From positions 1 through 35,552 of the forward strand of contig JAKACY010000001.1 in assembly GCA_021821025.1 (NCBI GenBank): a stretch of DNA of 35,552 nt. Direction: 5' to 3'. Positions 18,180-26,491 of the stretch are shown here, in pieces. The notes below the pieces were generated by a model. That model saw nothing but the letters and a program-made list of their open reading frames with translations, was not told where the DNA came from and did no database searches. This stretch comes from Bacillota bacterium. GTDB taxonomy: Bacteria; Bacillota; Bacilli; Alicyclobacillales; SLC66. Both the position numbers and the translations under genes were made by a program. Numbering within the stretch: the stretch's first letter is position 1; every line of letters begins with the position of its first letter.

Positions 18180-18383
18180 ATGTTATATTTATTGGCAATT
18201 CTGTTACCGCCTGTTGCTGTTCTTTTTTGTGGTAAGCCTTTTTCGGCAATCCTAAATGTAATTTTGACATTGTGTGGATATTTTCCGGGAGCCATTCACG
18301 CTGTTCTCGTCGTCAACTCGCATAAGCAAGATAATCGTTTTAAGCACCTTGAAGAGACCTTGATCACGCGCAGGCTACGGTGA
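18180..18383 (+). CDS. Pmp3/YqaE (UPF0057)-like small membrane protein
   Basis: MLYLLAILLPPVAVLFCGKPFSAILNVILTLCGYFPGAIHAVLVV; AGGAGGG ribosome-binding site before ATG 18180; TATACT -10-like box at 18150-18155. Confidence 0.85.
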   Translation: MLYLLAILLPPVAVLFCGKPFSAILNVILTLCGYFPGAIHAVLVVNSHKQDNRFKHLEETLITRRLR

Positions 18384-18396
18384 TCAGAGGTCTCTT
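18352..18396. other. 16-bp hairpin over two convergent stop codons
   Basis: AAGAGACCTTGATCAC / GTGATCAGAGGTCTCTT with one bulged base; no long U tract on either side. Confidence 0.6.
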
Positions 18397-19021
18397 TGTG
18401 TCGCTTCTTGCGCTCTGCGTTCATTCTCATACTTGATGGTCAAAATTTCATGGGCATCCAAAAGATCATCAAATGTAAAAACATCTTCGATGATATCTTT
18501 GTGCGTCCAGAATCCCGCTAAAACAGGAGCGAACAAAAACTCATCGATGTTTTTGAGCCTTACGGGGATGTAGTCAAGAGACCGCTCAGGAGTCCGCCAA
18601 GACCAGTCCCGGTAAAAAAACCCGATAAGTTAAACACCAGCGCGTGAACCGTGAGTGCCATGACGGTAATCACGTCCTCATCAAGTCCATTAACAGCGAA
18701 GGAGCCGTTTTCCGCTAAGACAGGTGTATATCCTGCCTTCAACTCTTCTTCGCATATACGCAAGCATTTGTCTTGCAGATAAGAGAAGTCAGACTCTTTG
18801 AGTTCCGTTAATTTCCCGAACATTTGAGCGATGTTGATTTGAGAAGTGTCTAAATCTTCTACGTTCTTAGCGTTTGCAACGTTGCCCCATTTCACGCCTT
18901 CAAACATAGGAGCAAGGAGGGCGGAAACTTTCAAAACGATAAATGAGCCATCCCTCGCGCTAAACTTCTTAATCCGAAATTTGCGTTCGTTGATCATTAC
19001 GGACTTATAGGATTCGCCCAT
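18384..19021 (-). CDS. tail assembly chaperone, -1 frameshifted G-T-type product
   Basis: Slippery T_TTT_TTT at 18620-18614; the -1 frame is open for 77 codons (YRDWSWRTPERSLDYIPVRLKNIDEFLFAPVLAGFWTHKDIIEDVFTFDDLLDAHEILTIKYENERRAQEATQRDL*). Confidence 0.8.
18560..19021 (-). CDS. tail assembly chaperone, unshifted product
   Basis: 153-aa ORF ending LSGFFTGTGLGGLLSGLLTTSP just past the slippery site. Confidence 0.8.
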   Translation of the reverse strand: MGESYKSVMINERKFRIKKFSARDGSFIVLKVSALLAPMFEGVKWGNVANAKNVEDLDTSQINIAQMFGKLTELKESDFSYLQDKCLRICEEELKAGYTPVLAENGSFAVNGLDEDVITVMALTVHALVFNLSGFFTGTGLGGLLSGLLTTSP

Positions 19022-19024
19022 CGA

Positions 19025-19462
19025 TTACGCCACCTTCTGATCGACATGAGCACTCATCAAATCCCACGTCACTTGTTGCCCATCCGCCTCAAACGGACGC
19101 TCGGGCAAGATCTGGAACGATACATCGTAGGCATTAATCAAATCCATCATGATCGGAGATCGGATGGTTATGCCGAATTGTGCCCATTCCGACGCGCTAG
19201 CCGTATCCACATAGTCGTAAGCTTTGCGTAGCCACTTATCCAGAGCAGAGGTTTGCTGGATCGCCAACGCAATCGTGCCGTTTTTTCCCTCCACTTTCGT
19301 CACCATCACCGCTCCGTCTGCTGCCACGTCTTGTTTGGTTCGTTCTGTCGTCATCGTGACTTTAATGCTGCCAATCCCTTCGCCTTGCGCCACGTATCGA
19401 CCAACAGACGGATGAGAGATGATAAACTCCACATCCGCAAAGCTGTAGATTGTCGTTGCCAC
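19025..19462 (-). CDS. tail tube protein (XkdM-like)
   Basis: Directly after the sheath gene; SIKVTMTTERTKQDVAADGAVMVTKVEGKNGTIALAIQQTS. Confidence 0.8.
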   Translation of the reverse strand: MATTIYSFADVEFIISHPSVGRYVAQGEGIGSIKVTMTTERTKQDVAADGAVMVTKVEGKNGTIALAIQQTSALDKWLRKAYDYVDTASASEWAQFGITIRSPIMMDLINAYDVSFQILPERPFEADGQQVTWDLMSAHVDQKVA

Positions 19463-19475
19463 TCTTCATCCCTCC

Positions 19476-20804
19476 TTATAGATCCACCACGACGCCAATC
19501 GTGACGTGTTCTAAAGCGCCCGCCATCTTCACGCACGCATAGATTGGGGGTGCCTGTCTAGCCACGATTTGCGTTGCGGTTTGACTCGCTATCGTCGCAG
19601 CTTGCACCAGATAACCAGTCGAAAGCGTATCACCTGTTTGCAAGTTCAGCACGGGCGCCGCTGTCCAAATACCGGGTGCAAGAATGCCGGCAGTCGCAGC
19701 TTGGCGACAGGCACCCGTCACGGCATTCACGAGTATCCCGACGCCACTATCCGTTTGTGGAATTTTGGGGCCCGATGTGAGTGCGTTCATGATGGCCGTC
19801 TGAATATTCGCCGTCAGGATGTCCAGGTTCAGAATTTGGTCAAACGGCGTGCCATCTGCCATTGTACCTTGCACAAGCAGATCATACGTATTTCCGTAAG
19901 CCGTGTAAATGTTGCCATTCCACCCCAAAATCGCTGTCGCTTGTGCAGTCGTCAGCACCTCTGGCGTAACACTCACTTCCGGCTTGTACGCCATTGTAAA
20001 TGCGGAATTGGCAAGTCCTGTATTTGCGCCCATCGCATAGCCCATCGCCGCAACCGCCGCGTGGGCAGTCGTACTATACTGCCCAAAGCTTCTGGACGCC
20101 TTGAGGGACTGAAGAGTAGACATGACGTTCGGTGTCGTGCCCGCGAGAATTGATGCGTCGGAGGTATCGTAAAAATACGCTGATGCAGGTGTAGCGGATT
20201 GAATAAAGGCGCTCACGGCTTCTATATCCGCATCCGTCGCGCCATCAGCGTAACCGGCATACCAGTTCACGTTGTTACTTCGGCATGCTGTCACCGCCTC
20301 AAGAACGGTTTCTACATTCGAAATGCCGGCCCCAATCGCGTACGCCGCGTTTGCCGTAAACGATACAACATCGATCGTGGTCGCGCCTGCGCTCGCAGCG
20401 GACGTTGTCGTCACTGTTTGCGTAGTACCACCAGTCCCAATGGTCAGCGTATCCCCAGATGCAACGGCCCCTGTTAATGGCGCCACATCAAGTGTGGTGT
20501 ACACTGTACCGCTTGCTAAAGCTGCCGCGAGAGTTGTGGAGGCCGTCCCTTGACGCCCAATCAGCACATTAGTTGGAGTTGGCGTTTGGGCGAAATAGAT
20601 TTCAGCCGCCGCGTATTCCGGCTCGGTGCCTGTCCAACCGCTCGAAAGCATATCGGCCGTACTGCTATAGAGTTCCGTTCGTGTAACATTGTTGATAATT
20701 GCGGATGGCCCGACAATCAGACCAAGATTAAACGTTGCCGCTTGTGCTCCTGCTGGCGATACTTGGACAGTCACGGCTACGATATTACTTAACGACTGGG
20801 TCAA
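19476..20804 (-). CDS. tail sheath protein
   Basis: DUF3383/sheath-like: MTQSLSNIVAVTVQVSPAGAQAATFNLGLIVG...EPEYAAAEIYFAQTPTPTNVLIGR; followed by tube protein. Confidence 0.85.
   Translation of the reverse strand: MTQSLSNIVAVTVQVSPAGAQAATFNLGLIVGPSAIINNVTRTELYSSTADMLSSGWTGTEPEYAAAEIYFAQTPTPTNVLIGRQGTASTTLAAALASGTVYTTLDVAPLTGAVASGDTLTIGTGGTTQTVTTTSAASAGATTIDVVSFTANAAYAIGAGISNVETVLEAVTACRSNNVNWYAGYADGATDADIEAVSAFIQSATPASAYFYDTSDASILAGTTPNVMSTLQSLKASRSFGQYSTTAHAAVAAMGYAMGANTGLANSAFTMAYKPEVSVTPEVLTTAQATAILGWNGNIYTAYGNTYDLLVQGTMADGTPFDQILNLDILTANIQTAIMNALTSGPKIPQTDSGVGILVNAVTGACRQAATAGILAPGIWTAAPVLNLQTGDTLSTGYLVQAATIASQTATQIVARQAPPIYACVKMAGALEHVTIGVVVDL
20319..20543 (-). repeat. shared virion module, copy C (tail sheath)
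   Basis: TLAAALASGTVYTTLDVAPLTGAVASGDTLTIGTGGTTQTVTTTSAASAGATTIDVVSFTANAAYAIGAGISN. Confidence 0.9.
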
Positions 20805-20814
20805 ATTCCTTCAC

Positions 20815-21342
20815 CTACCCTTCAATGACTTGCGCAGTCGCGGCCTGAATATAAGGCACCGTCGAGTTGCGCGTGATCAGCTCATAAAAACGTGCAAAAA
20901 ACGTTGTTCGATTCCACCACAGACCATTGAATAATTCCGGCGCTCGCGTGGGCATTGAGACGTTTGTGATCAGCGCCAGGTTGTTTTGCGCGAGCGTGGT
21001 TTTATATGGCTCTTGAAAAAGGCTCGCCCTTACCAAGTCCGCGTTGTCAAAACTGTCGGGGCCGTAAAATGTAAAAATGACACGTAACGCTGCCGTGTAC
21101 ACGAGGTCAGCGTTTGCCGTCGTGCTATCATTCTCGCTGTACTCGGTGTGCATTTGCTGGGTATAAGGGTCATCCTCGTAGTTGATACTGAGAAAACACA
21201 CATCGTAATCGATTGGCCAACCCGGAGCCCCCCCTGTCGGCCATTCAATGCGCACTGCCCCTTGATCGGTGGTATTCAATATCTGCGATACCGTCGATTG
21301 AAACAAGTTTTCGATCTGAGTCATCAAAAGAACGGTTGACAT
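20815..21342 (-). CDS. tail completion/neck protein (LIC_12616-like)
   Basis: Likely start MSTVLLMTQIENLFQSTVSQIL; position between neck and sheath genes. Confidence 0.6.
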   Translation of the reverse strand: MSTVLLMTQIENLFQSTVSQILNTTDQGAVRIEWPTGGAPGWPIDYDVCFLSINYEDDPYTQQMHTEYSENDSTTANADLVYTAALRVIFTFYGPDSFDNADLVRASLFQEPYKTTLAQNNLALITNVSMPTRAPELFNGLWWNRTTFFARFYELITRNSTVPYIQAATAQVIEG

Positions 21343-21719
21343 TATTCGTCCACCATCCTTATGCAGATACATTTATAATAGCCGTAGTCCGCGAAGGGGG
21401 ACAGTTGCGCGGCACGGTACAGGTTGCCATCGTTCGCCCACAAGACTTGATCCGAAGTGCCGTTGACATTACTGACGACAAGCGGCGTCTGCGTGTACAC
21501 GCAGATCGCACCCTTCATTCGATCGCCTTCCGGGACTTGTTCGAGGTCCGTTTCCTTTGGAATCGTGATGACACCTGTTACCGTGATCTGGGTTGGTGTT
21601 CCAGGTGTCCATCGTCCCCCTACCCACGATCCGTTTTGACGATTTACTGTGATAGTTTGAGAGAAAGCGGGATCCACCAGGAGGCTCCCCACATTGATCA
21701 TTTTTTCTCCACCACCCAC
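21342..21719 (-). CDS. head-tail connector/closure-like protein
   Basis: Position; VDPAFSQTITVNRQNGSWVGGRWTPGTPTQITVTGVI. Confidence 0.55.
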   Translation of the reverse strand: MGGGEKMINVGSLLVDPAFSQTITVNRQNGSWVGGRWTPGTPTQITVTGVITIPKETDLEQVPEGDRMKGAICVYTQTPLVVSNVNGTSDQVLWANDGNLYRAAQLSPFADYGYYKCICIRMVDE

Positions 21720-22279
21720 GTAATCGCCCGACGCATTTCCCCCGTGTCAATTAAAGGTCGATCGCTCCCCTTTTGTTTGATCGTTCCAGGGGCGTTAGCC
21801 GGCCAGTTGTTTCTCGGGTCCGTGAACCAGTTGTACGCCGCGTCTCTTCCGATTTTCCCCGCGGCATTCAAAAAGGGCATAAAGTCTTTGCCCTCTATTG
21901 CCGCGATATGCGCTTTTGCAAACTGTTTGGCAATCTTTCCTTTGACGCTGGCAATTGCCGGTTCAAGCAATGGACGCGGCGGGATCTGCCACAGCGGAGA
22001 ACCATGCTCATGTAGATACAGTTGATACGCTTTGCTATAGGGCGTCCCTGCGTCCAACTGTGGTTGCATTTCATCGCGCATACTCTTTTTGCGTACGCCG
22101 TGCTCTTGGATGTACAGCAGCTGCGCATTAGTAAGCGTGCTGTTTTTGTGCATCTCGCCTGCCGGAATCCCCACAAACACGTCTATCTTGGAGAGTGCTT
22201 CCAGGCGCTTTTTCAGGACTCCTGTTTCGTCTTTTTGTACCGCATGTTTGACAACTGCCTTAAAAATGCCCATCCGCAC
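21698..22279 (-). CDS. HK97 gp10-like neck protein
   Basis: VFVGIPAGEMHKN...LLYIQEHG...IPPRPLLEPAI...RPLIDTGEMRRAITWVVEKK. Confidence 0.7.
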   Translation of the reverse strand: MRMGIFKAVVKHAVQKDETGVLKKRLEALSKIDVFVGIPAGEMHKNSTLTNAQLLYIQEHGVRKKSMRDEMQPQLDAGTPYSKAYQLYLHEHGSPLWQIPPRPLLEPAIASVKGKIAKQFAKAHIAAIEGKDFMPFLNAAGKIGRDAAYNWFTDPRNNWPANAPGTIKQKGSDRPLIDTGEMRRAITWVVEKK

Positions 22280-22284
22280 ACCTC

Positions 22285-22797
22285 CTAATAGACGTACATG
22301 CCACCTTTACCAACCAGCCGACCAAATGTAATCAGCTGTTGCCCGTAAACGGTCAAGTGAAACGCCCCCCATCCAGCCATGGTCGGTGTGTCACGTCCAG
22401 CCAGGTTAGGGTCATAATTTACACTCACATCCCCTACAGACTTACTCACGATGACGCCTTGCGCTCGTCCCGCTTCAAACACGGCGGCTGCTCCGCTGTT
22501 CGGGTCCGCCATACTCTGCAGGTACAGCGTGCAAAAGTGTGCCACGTAGAACCCCATCGCCATCGCCCACATTGAACGCCACCTTGCCTCTTGCAGTGTG
22601 GCGTTCGCCATGGTGATAAATGATGCTAAAACGGATGCAGGGACGACAGGATTCCCTTGCGCATTATTCCCAAACTGCGGATAAAATGCAAGAAAGTCCG
22701 TCGTGGCATACGGAGGATTCGATCCCGTGCGCAGATTTGAGCCGCTCGCAAACACAAAAAAACCATTCGCGTCAACGAATGATGGGTCTGTACTCAA
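22285..22797 (-). CDS. DUF4054-type head-tail adaptor
   Basis: TTDFLAFYPQFGN...ATLQEARWRSMWAMAMGFYVAHFCTLY...GRDTPTMAGWGAFHLTVYGQQLI. Confidence 0.75.
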   Translation of the reverse strand: MSTDPSFVDANGFFVFASGSNLRTGSNPPYATTDFLAFYPQFGNNAQGNPVVPASVLASFITMANATLQEARWRSMWAMAMGFYVAHFCTLYLQSMADPNSGAAAVFEAGRAQGVIVSKSVGDVSVNYDPNLAGRDTPTMAGWGAFHLTVYGQQLITFGRLVGKGGMYVY

Positions 22798-22799
22798 GG

Positions 22800-23054
22800 T
22801 TATTCACCTGCTTTTTGTTTCGCTCTTTGCTGCACTGACGTGGCTTTATCCGCGGCTTCTTTCTTTTCGACTTCGGCAACCTGCGCGTGTGATTCCAAAA
22901 CGGTAATATCCCCGTCTTGAGACGCCAGCCTAAAGAGTAACGTATCTTTTACCCAATCTGGAACAACCGCAAACTCCCGCGCACGTACTGTTACAGCTGA
23001 ATCGGATCGCCCGGGATTCGGGAACTTGAAGGCTTTTTTCGAAAAAATTCTCAC
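22800..23054 (-). CDS. hypothetical small head protein
   Basis: ORF between adaptor and capsid genes; FPNPGRSDSAVTVRAREFAVVPDWVKDTLLFRLA. Confidence 0.6.
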   Translation of the reverse strand: MRIFSKKAFKFPNPGRSDSAVTVRAREFAVVPDWVKDTLLFRLASQDGDITVLESHAQVAEVEKKEAADKATSVQQRAKQKAGE

Positions 23055-23066
23055 ACGGTTCCCCCC

Positions 23067-24065
23067 TTAGATCCCATCGACATAGGCAACGGTTTGATAG
23101 TAAAGGTATTTCACCTGCCCGATCTGCGCCACATAGCCTGTGAGGTAGGCGAACTGTTCCACACTGATTTGCGTGAGCGCGCGATTGAGCGGCACGGGCA
23201 GATCAAAGTTCACGCGGTTTTCGAGATTGACGTACGCAGCCATGCGGTCTGTGCCACCTGCGCCCGCACCAGTACACCAGCGGGAAGGCACAATTTGCAC
23301 ATCAACACCTTGGCTGCGCCCGATGTTGTTATTGAGGAGGTATTCAAGAATGCTCTGACTGCCGGCTGTGGTGACAGGTTGCATCAACGCGGCAAACTGG
23401 ACAGGTGGCACCAAGATGTGATTCGCCATGCCCGTTAGATCGTACTGCGACGCTTCCCACGTAGACGTAATAATCGCGTTAATATCGTTCAAAATCTCTT
23501 GCGGTGTCTTTGTTGCCCACGTTGTGTAGGTGCTCGCACCCACTGCTGCCGTGGTTGCAGTCACATCCGGGTCATTCGTAAGCCCGGTGACGCCGAGAGT
23601 AGGGACGCCTGTATAGACGATGTTATCGATCGATTTGTTGTAATTGAGACGGATACCACTGTCCATGATGTCGTTTAAACTTCTGCCGACGTTCTGCAGT
23701 TTTTGCTGATCGATGAACGGAATTTTCAGGACGTTAGCGAACTCAAAAACCTTCCAAACGTCCTTAGTGATGTTCGCCTGCATCGTCGCGATGTCGTTGG
23801 TTTCCCCACCAATAATGCCACTACCGTTTGCGCCGCCTGTCGTGGCGTAATCAACAAATACGTTGGAAGTGTAGTCCACAAAACCGCCGCCGGTTCTCGC
23901 CACGATGTCACGCGGCCACGTCACAGACGCAAGCGGTTCTAACAAGCGCGGGTCTTGTTTTTCAAGTTCGCCCACGAGGAATGTCATGCCTGTACCGACT
24001 GCCGCGTCATTGGCGAAGATGCCAGACGTCTTAAATCCTGTATTGTCAACGATTGTTCCCTTCAA
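23067..24065 (-). CDS. major capsid protein (DUF2184-like)
   Basis: Position and sequence: MTFLVGELEKQDPRLLEPLASVTWPRDIVARTGGGFVDYTS...; C-terminal RVNFDLPVPLNRALTQISVEQFAYLTGYVAQIGQVKYLYYQTVAYVDGI. Confidence 0.85.
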   Translation of the reverse strand: MKGTIVDNTGFKTSGIFANDAAVGTGMTFLVGELEKQDPRLLEPLASVTWPRDIVARTGGGFVDYTSNVFVDYATTGGANGSGIIGGETNDIATMQANITKDVWKVFEFANVLKIPFIDQQKLQNVGRSLNDIMDSGIRLNYNKSIDNIVYTGVPTLGVTGLTNDPDVTATTAAVGASTYTTWATKTPQEILNDINAIITSTWEASQYDLTGMANHILVPPVQFAALMQPVTTAGSQSILEYLLNNNIGRSQGVDVQIVPSRWCTGAGAGGTDRMAAYVNLENRVNFDLPVPLNRALTQISVEQFAYLTGYVAQIGQVKYLYYQTVAYVDGI

Positions 24066-24090
24066 CCTTCATACCTCCTTATGAATGAAA

Positions 24091-24840
24091 TTAAGCGTTG
24101 TTGCGCACAAGCAACGTGATTTCAGCCGAGTTGTTGGCGTCCATCAGTCCTGTTTTCCACTGCGCATTCGTAATCAGGACGCTGTTGCTTCCGTCGGCAA
24201 CAGCTTCCCAACCGCCGATCACTGCATTGGGGTACGTGGCGTTTAGCGCCGTGCGGATGTAAACAGCACTGCGTGCGCTCGGTGTGCCGTTTTGGCACGT
24301 CACAATCACCGACCCCACTTGAATCACATCACACGGATCGCCAGGGTTGTACTGGGCTGTGCCCCCACCGAAGTAAACTGTAGATTGCTTGACTTCGCGC
24401 ACGGCCACGCCTGCGAACTGAGTAAAGGTATTAGATGCCGCAACAGCTACGCCAACGGCGTACGCAGCGTTTGCCGTGAAAGATGTGACACTGATTGACG
24501 TGGCCCCGATTGTGGCCGTCGCGCTGGCCGTCACTGTTTGACCGTTCGAACCAATGACGATGCTGTCGCCCTCTAAAACAGGTCCTGTCAATGCCGCCAC
24601 AGACAAAGTCGTATATGCTGTTCCCGACACCAGTGCAGCACTCAAAGTCGTAGAAGTCGTGGAGAATAGGGAATACGTGTTGTTGGGGTTCAACACCACG
24701 GGTGCCCCAAAAGGAATAACAGCCGTGTCCGTGCTTTGAACAGGTCTGTTTTCAATAACATCATTCAGACCGCGTGACCGTTGACCGGGGTACCCGTAAT
24801 TTAAGACTTTTCCTATTGCTGTTCCGCCTGCATTTGCCAA
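24091..24840 (-). CDS. capsid structural cement/decoration-like protein
   Basis: Upstream of capsid; MANAGGTAIGKVLNYGYPGQRSRGLNDVIENRPVQ...FAGVAVREVKQ...YNPGDPCDVIQVGSVIV. Confidence 0.7.
   Translation of the reverse strand: MANAGGTAIGKVLNYGYPGQRSRGLNDVIENRPVQSTDTAVIPFGAPVVLNPNNTYSLFSTTSTTLSAALVSGTAYTTLSVAALTGPVLEGDSIVIGSNGQTVTASATATIGATSISVTSFTANAAYAVGVAVAASNTFTQFAGVAVREVKQSTVYFGGGTAQYNPGDPCDVIQVGSVIVTCQNGTPSARSAVYIRTALNATYPNAVIGGWEAVADGSNSVLITNAQWKTGLMDANNSAEITLLVRNNA
24436..24657 (-). repeat. shared virion module, copy D (cement protein)
   Basis: TLSAALVSGTAYTTLSVAALTGPVLEGDSIVIGSNGQTVTASATATIGATSISVTSFTANAAYAVGVAVAA. Confidence 0.9.
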
Positions 24841-24859
24841 GGTAAAGCCTCCTCAGGTT

Positions 24860-26443
24860 TTATTTTTGTTGCATATAGTGCGGATTGCGGGCGGCTGCGA
24901 TTTGCTTACCAAGTTGCGACAGATCCGCTTGTTGCGCGGCTTTCTGTTTCTCGTCGCCCACTTTTTTTCGGTTAGCAGCTTCGATAGCCGCATAGGTGTT
25001 GGTGGAGGGAATACCGAGAATACTCCGTGCGGCTGCATCAGACGCTTTCTTACGCTCTACGGGGTCTTTAATCGCCGCAATAATCGGCTTCATTGCTTTG
25101 AGTGCTTGAAGTTTATACGCACTATCAGCTCCTGTGAATGCGTTGCGCGGGCGCTCCTCTGGCGGCAATACGACGCCCTCGTCCCCGACGGTTGCTGGAT
25201 CAATGGTGTGCGACTCTTCCTCGCTCTTAGCCGGCGAATTTTCCGGGTCTTCGAGCTGCGCGATGGCCGCATCAATGGCGTCCTTGCCTTCGTCCTGCGC
25301 CTTATCCTTGATGCCTTTCACCATATCCATCAATTCGTCTAGTTTCTTTTCAAGGCTGCTGATCCTCATGGCATCGTCCGGCGTTGCGTCCTTCGCGGTG
25401 TCTTTCTTACCTTCGTCGGGCTCGCTTTGATCGGCCTTTTCCTCAGCCATCGCGTCAACGGCCTCCATCAAGTCTTCCGGCTCCGCGTCTTGCGCATAGT
25501 GTTTTAATCCCATCGCGGCTAAAAAATCCGTGACGCGCGATTGTTTCTTCGTCGGCAGTTTCGCCTTTGGCATACTGTCATTCCCCTTTCGTTTCCGGTC
25601 ATCCGGAGTTAAAATCTTGCCGTCTCGATATTCAAATCCGTTTCCACGTAACCGATTGGAAGCCTCCACGATTCGGCGTCCAATATTCGCCCATTCTTCA
25701 TGGGTGTACCCCCCTTTTTCCCGTTCTCCTTCCCGATTAAAAAAATCAGGATCGTGATCAATATGGGGAGCGTCAATTGGGTACTTATAGTTCACAGGGT
25801 CACCATATTGTTCACGATCATCAGGGTAACCTTCTGGGGGGGTACGGTGACCGTCCTTCTTTTCAGCGATACCGTACTTCCTTGCCGCGTCTTCGTTACT
25901 CATGTCTCGAGCAAACTGTGGCTTGCCGTCAAGAATGCGCACACGATCACCTGCTCTCCCTTTGTCTACCACGGCTACATGATTGCCAAGGATCCCCGTC
26001 TGAGAGTAGGTGCCGTCTCTGTTTTCTACCAAGTCAAATTCAAATCCGGCACTCACCTCCCTCTTGCCGTTTTCAATCTCATCCATCAGCGTCTTGTCGT
26101 AGACGTTGATGTCAGCCAGCAGGAGGTCACTGCTTTCCCCTGCTCCTTGACGCACGTTTTGTACCGATCCCCTGATGTACATCGTGGCATTTTCTGGCGT
26201 TACATGATCCATCGGGTGCCCATCCGTTAAAGGTTTCCCCTCGAAACTAGCCATGGTAGCAGGGTTGAACAACTCAGCAGGAGACCGATAGACACGCACG
26301 ATATCCAACTCAGGGTGTGTGATTTCCTTCCCTAGGTAGTCGAACCAGCCTGCACGCGAAATCGGTACGTTGTGGGCAACTAGAAACCCGTCAGGCGTTC
26401 GTGTCTGGTTCGGCGATATTCGCGATCCTAAAAATGCTTTCAC
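24860..26443 (-). CDS. DUF2213-type prohead protease fused to scaffold-like C-terminus
   Basis: RTPDGFLVAHNVPISRAG...VYRSPAELFNPATMASFEGKPLTDGHP...; charged helical C-terminus. Confidence 0.8.
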   Translation of the reverse strand: MKAFLGSRISPNQTRTPDGFLVAHNVPISRAGWFDYLGKEITHPELDIVRVYRSPAELFNPATMASFEGKPLTDGHPMDHVTPENATMYIRGSVQNVRQGAGESSDLLLADINVYDKTLMDEIENGKREVSAGFEFDLVENRDGTYSQTGILGNHVAVVDKGRAGDRVRILDGKPQFARDMSNEDAARKYGIAEKKDGHRTPPEGYPDDREQYGDPVNYKYPIDAPHIDHDPDFFNREGEREKGGYTHEEWANIGRRIVEASNRLRGNGFEYRDGKILTPDDRKRKGNDSMPKAKLPTKKQSRVTDFLAAMGLKHYAQDAEPEDLMEAVDAMAEEKADQSEPDEGKKDTAKDATPDDAMRISSLEKKLDELMDMVKGIKDKAQDEGKDAIDAAIAQLEDPENSPAKSEEESHTIDPATVGDEGVVLPPEERPRNAFTGADSAYKLQALKAMKPIIAAIKDPVERKKASDAAARSILGIPSTNTYAAIEAANRKKVGDEKQKAAQQADLSQLGKQIAAARNPHYMQQK

Positions 26444-26468
26444 CTTTTCTCACCCCCTCCCAACGGCA

Positions 26469-26491
26469 TAAAAAATAGCCCCGAGGGGCTA
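26469..26491 (-). terminator. rho-independent-terminator-like hairpin inside head operon
   Basis: Minus strand TAGCCCC-TC-GGGGCTA-TTTTTTATG; overlaps the MuF-like gene stop codon. Confidence 0.7.

Noticed and set aside
18060-18383. Full 107-aa ORF as the Pmp3-like protein
   Set aside because: Only the portion from ATG 18180, behind AGGAGGG, matches the family; the upstream part is antisense to the tape measure start.
19569-20153. Long plus-strand ORF antisense to tail sheath
   Set aside because: Low-complexity Arg/Cys/His-rich translation typical of antisense reading; the sheath frame is clearly coding.
21213-22025. 270-aa plus-strand ORF
   Set aside because: Antisense to three overlapping neck genes, no family resemblance, no good ribosome-binding context.
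10429-24657. Four-copy module as assembly error or recent gene conversion
   Set aside because: The copies differ at many nucleotide positions and each is in frame within a different full-length gene.
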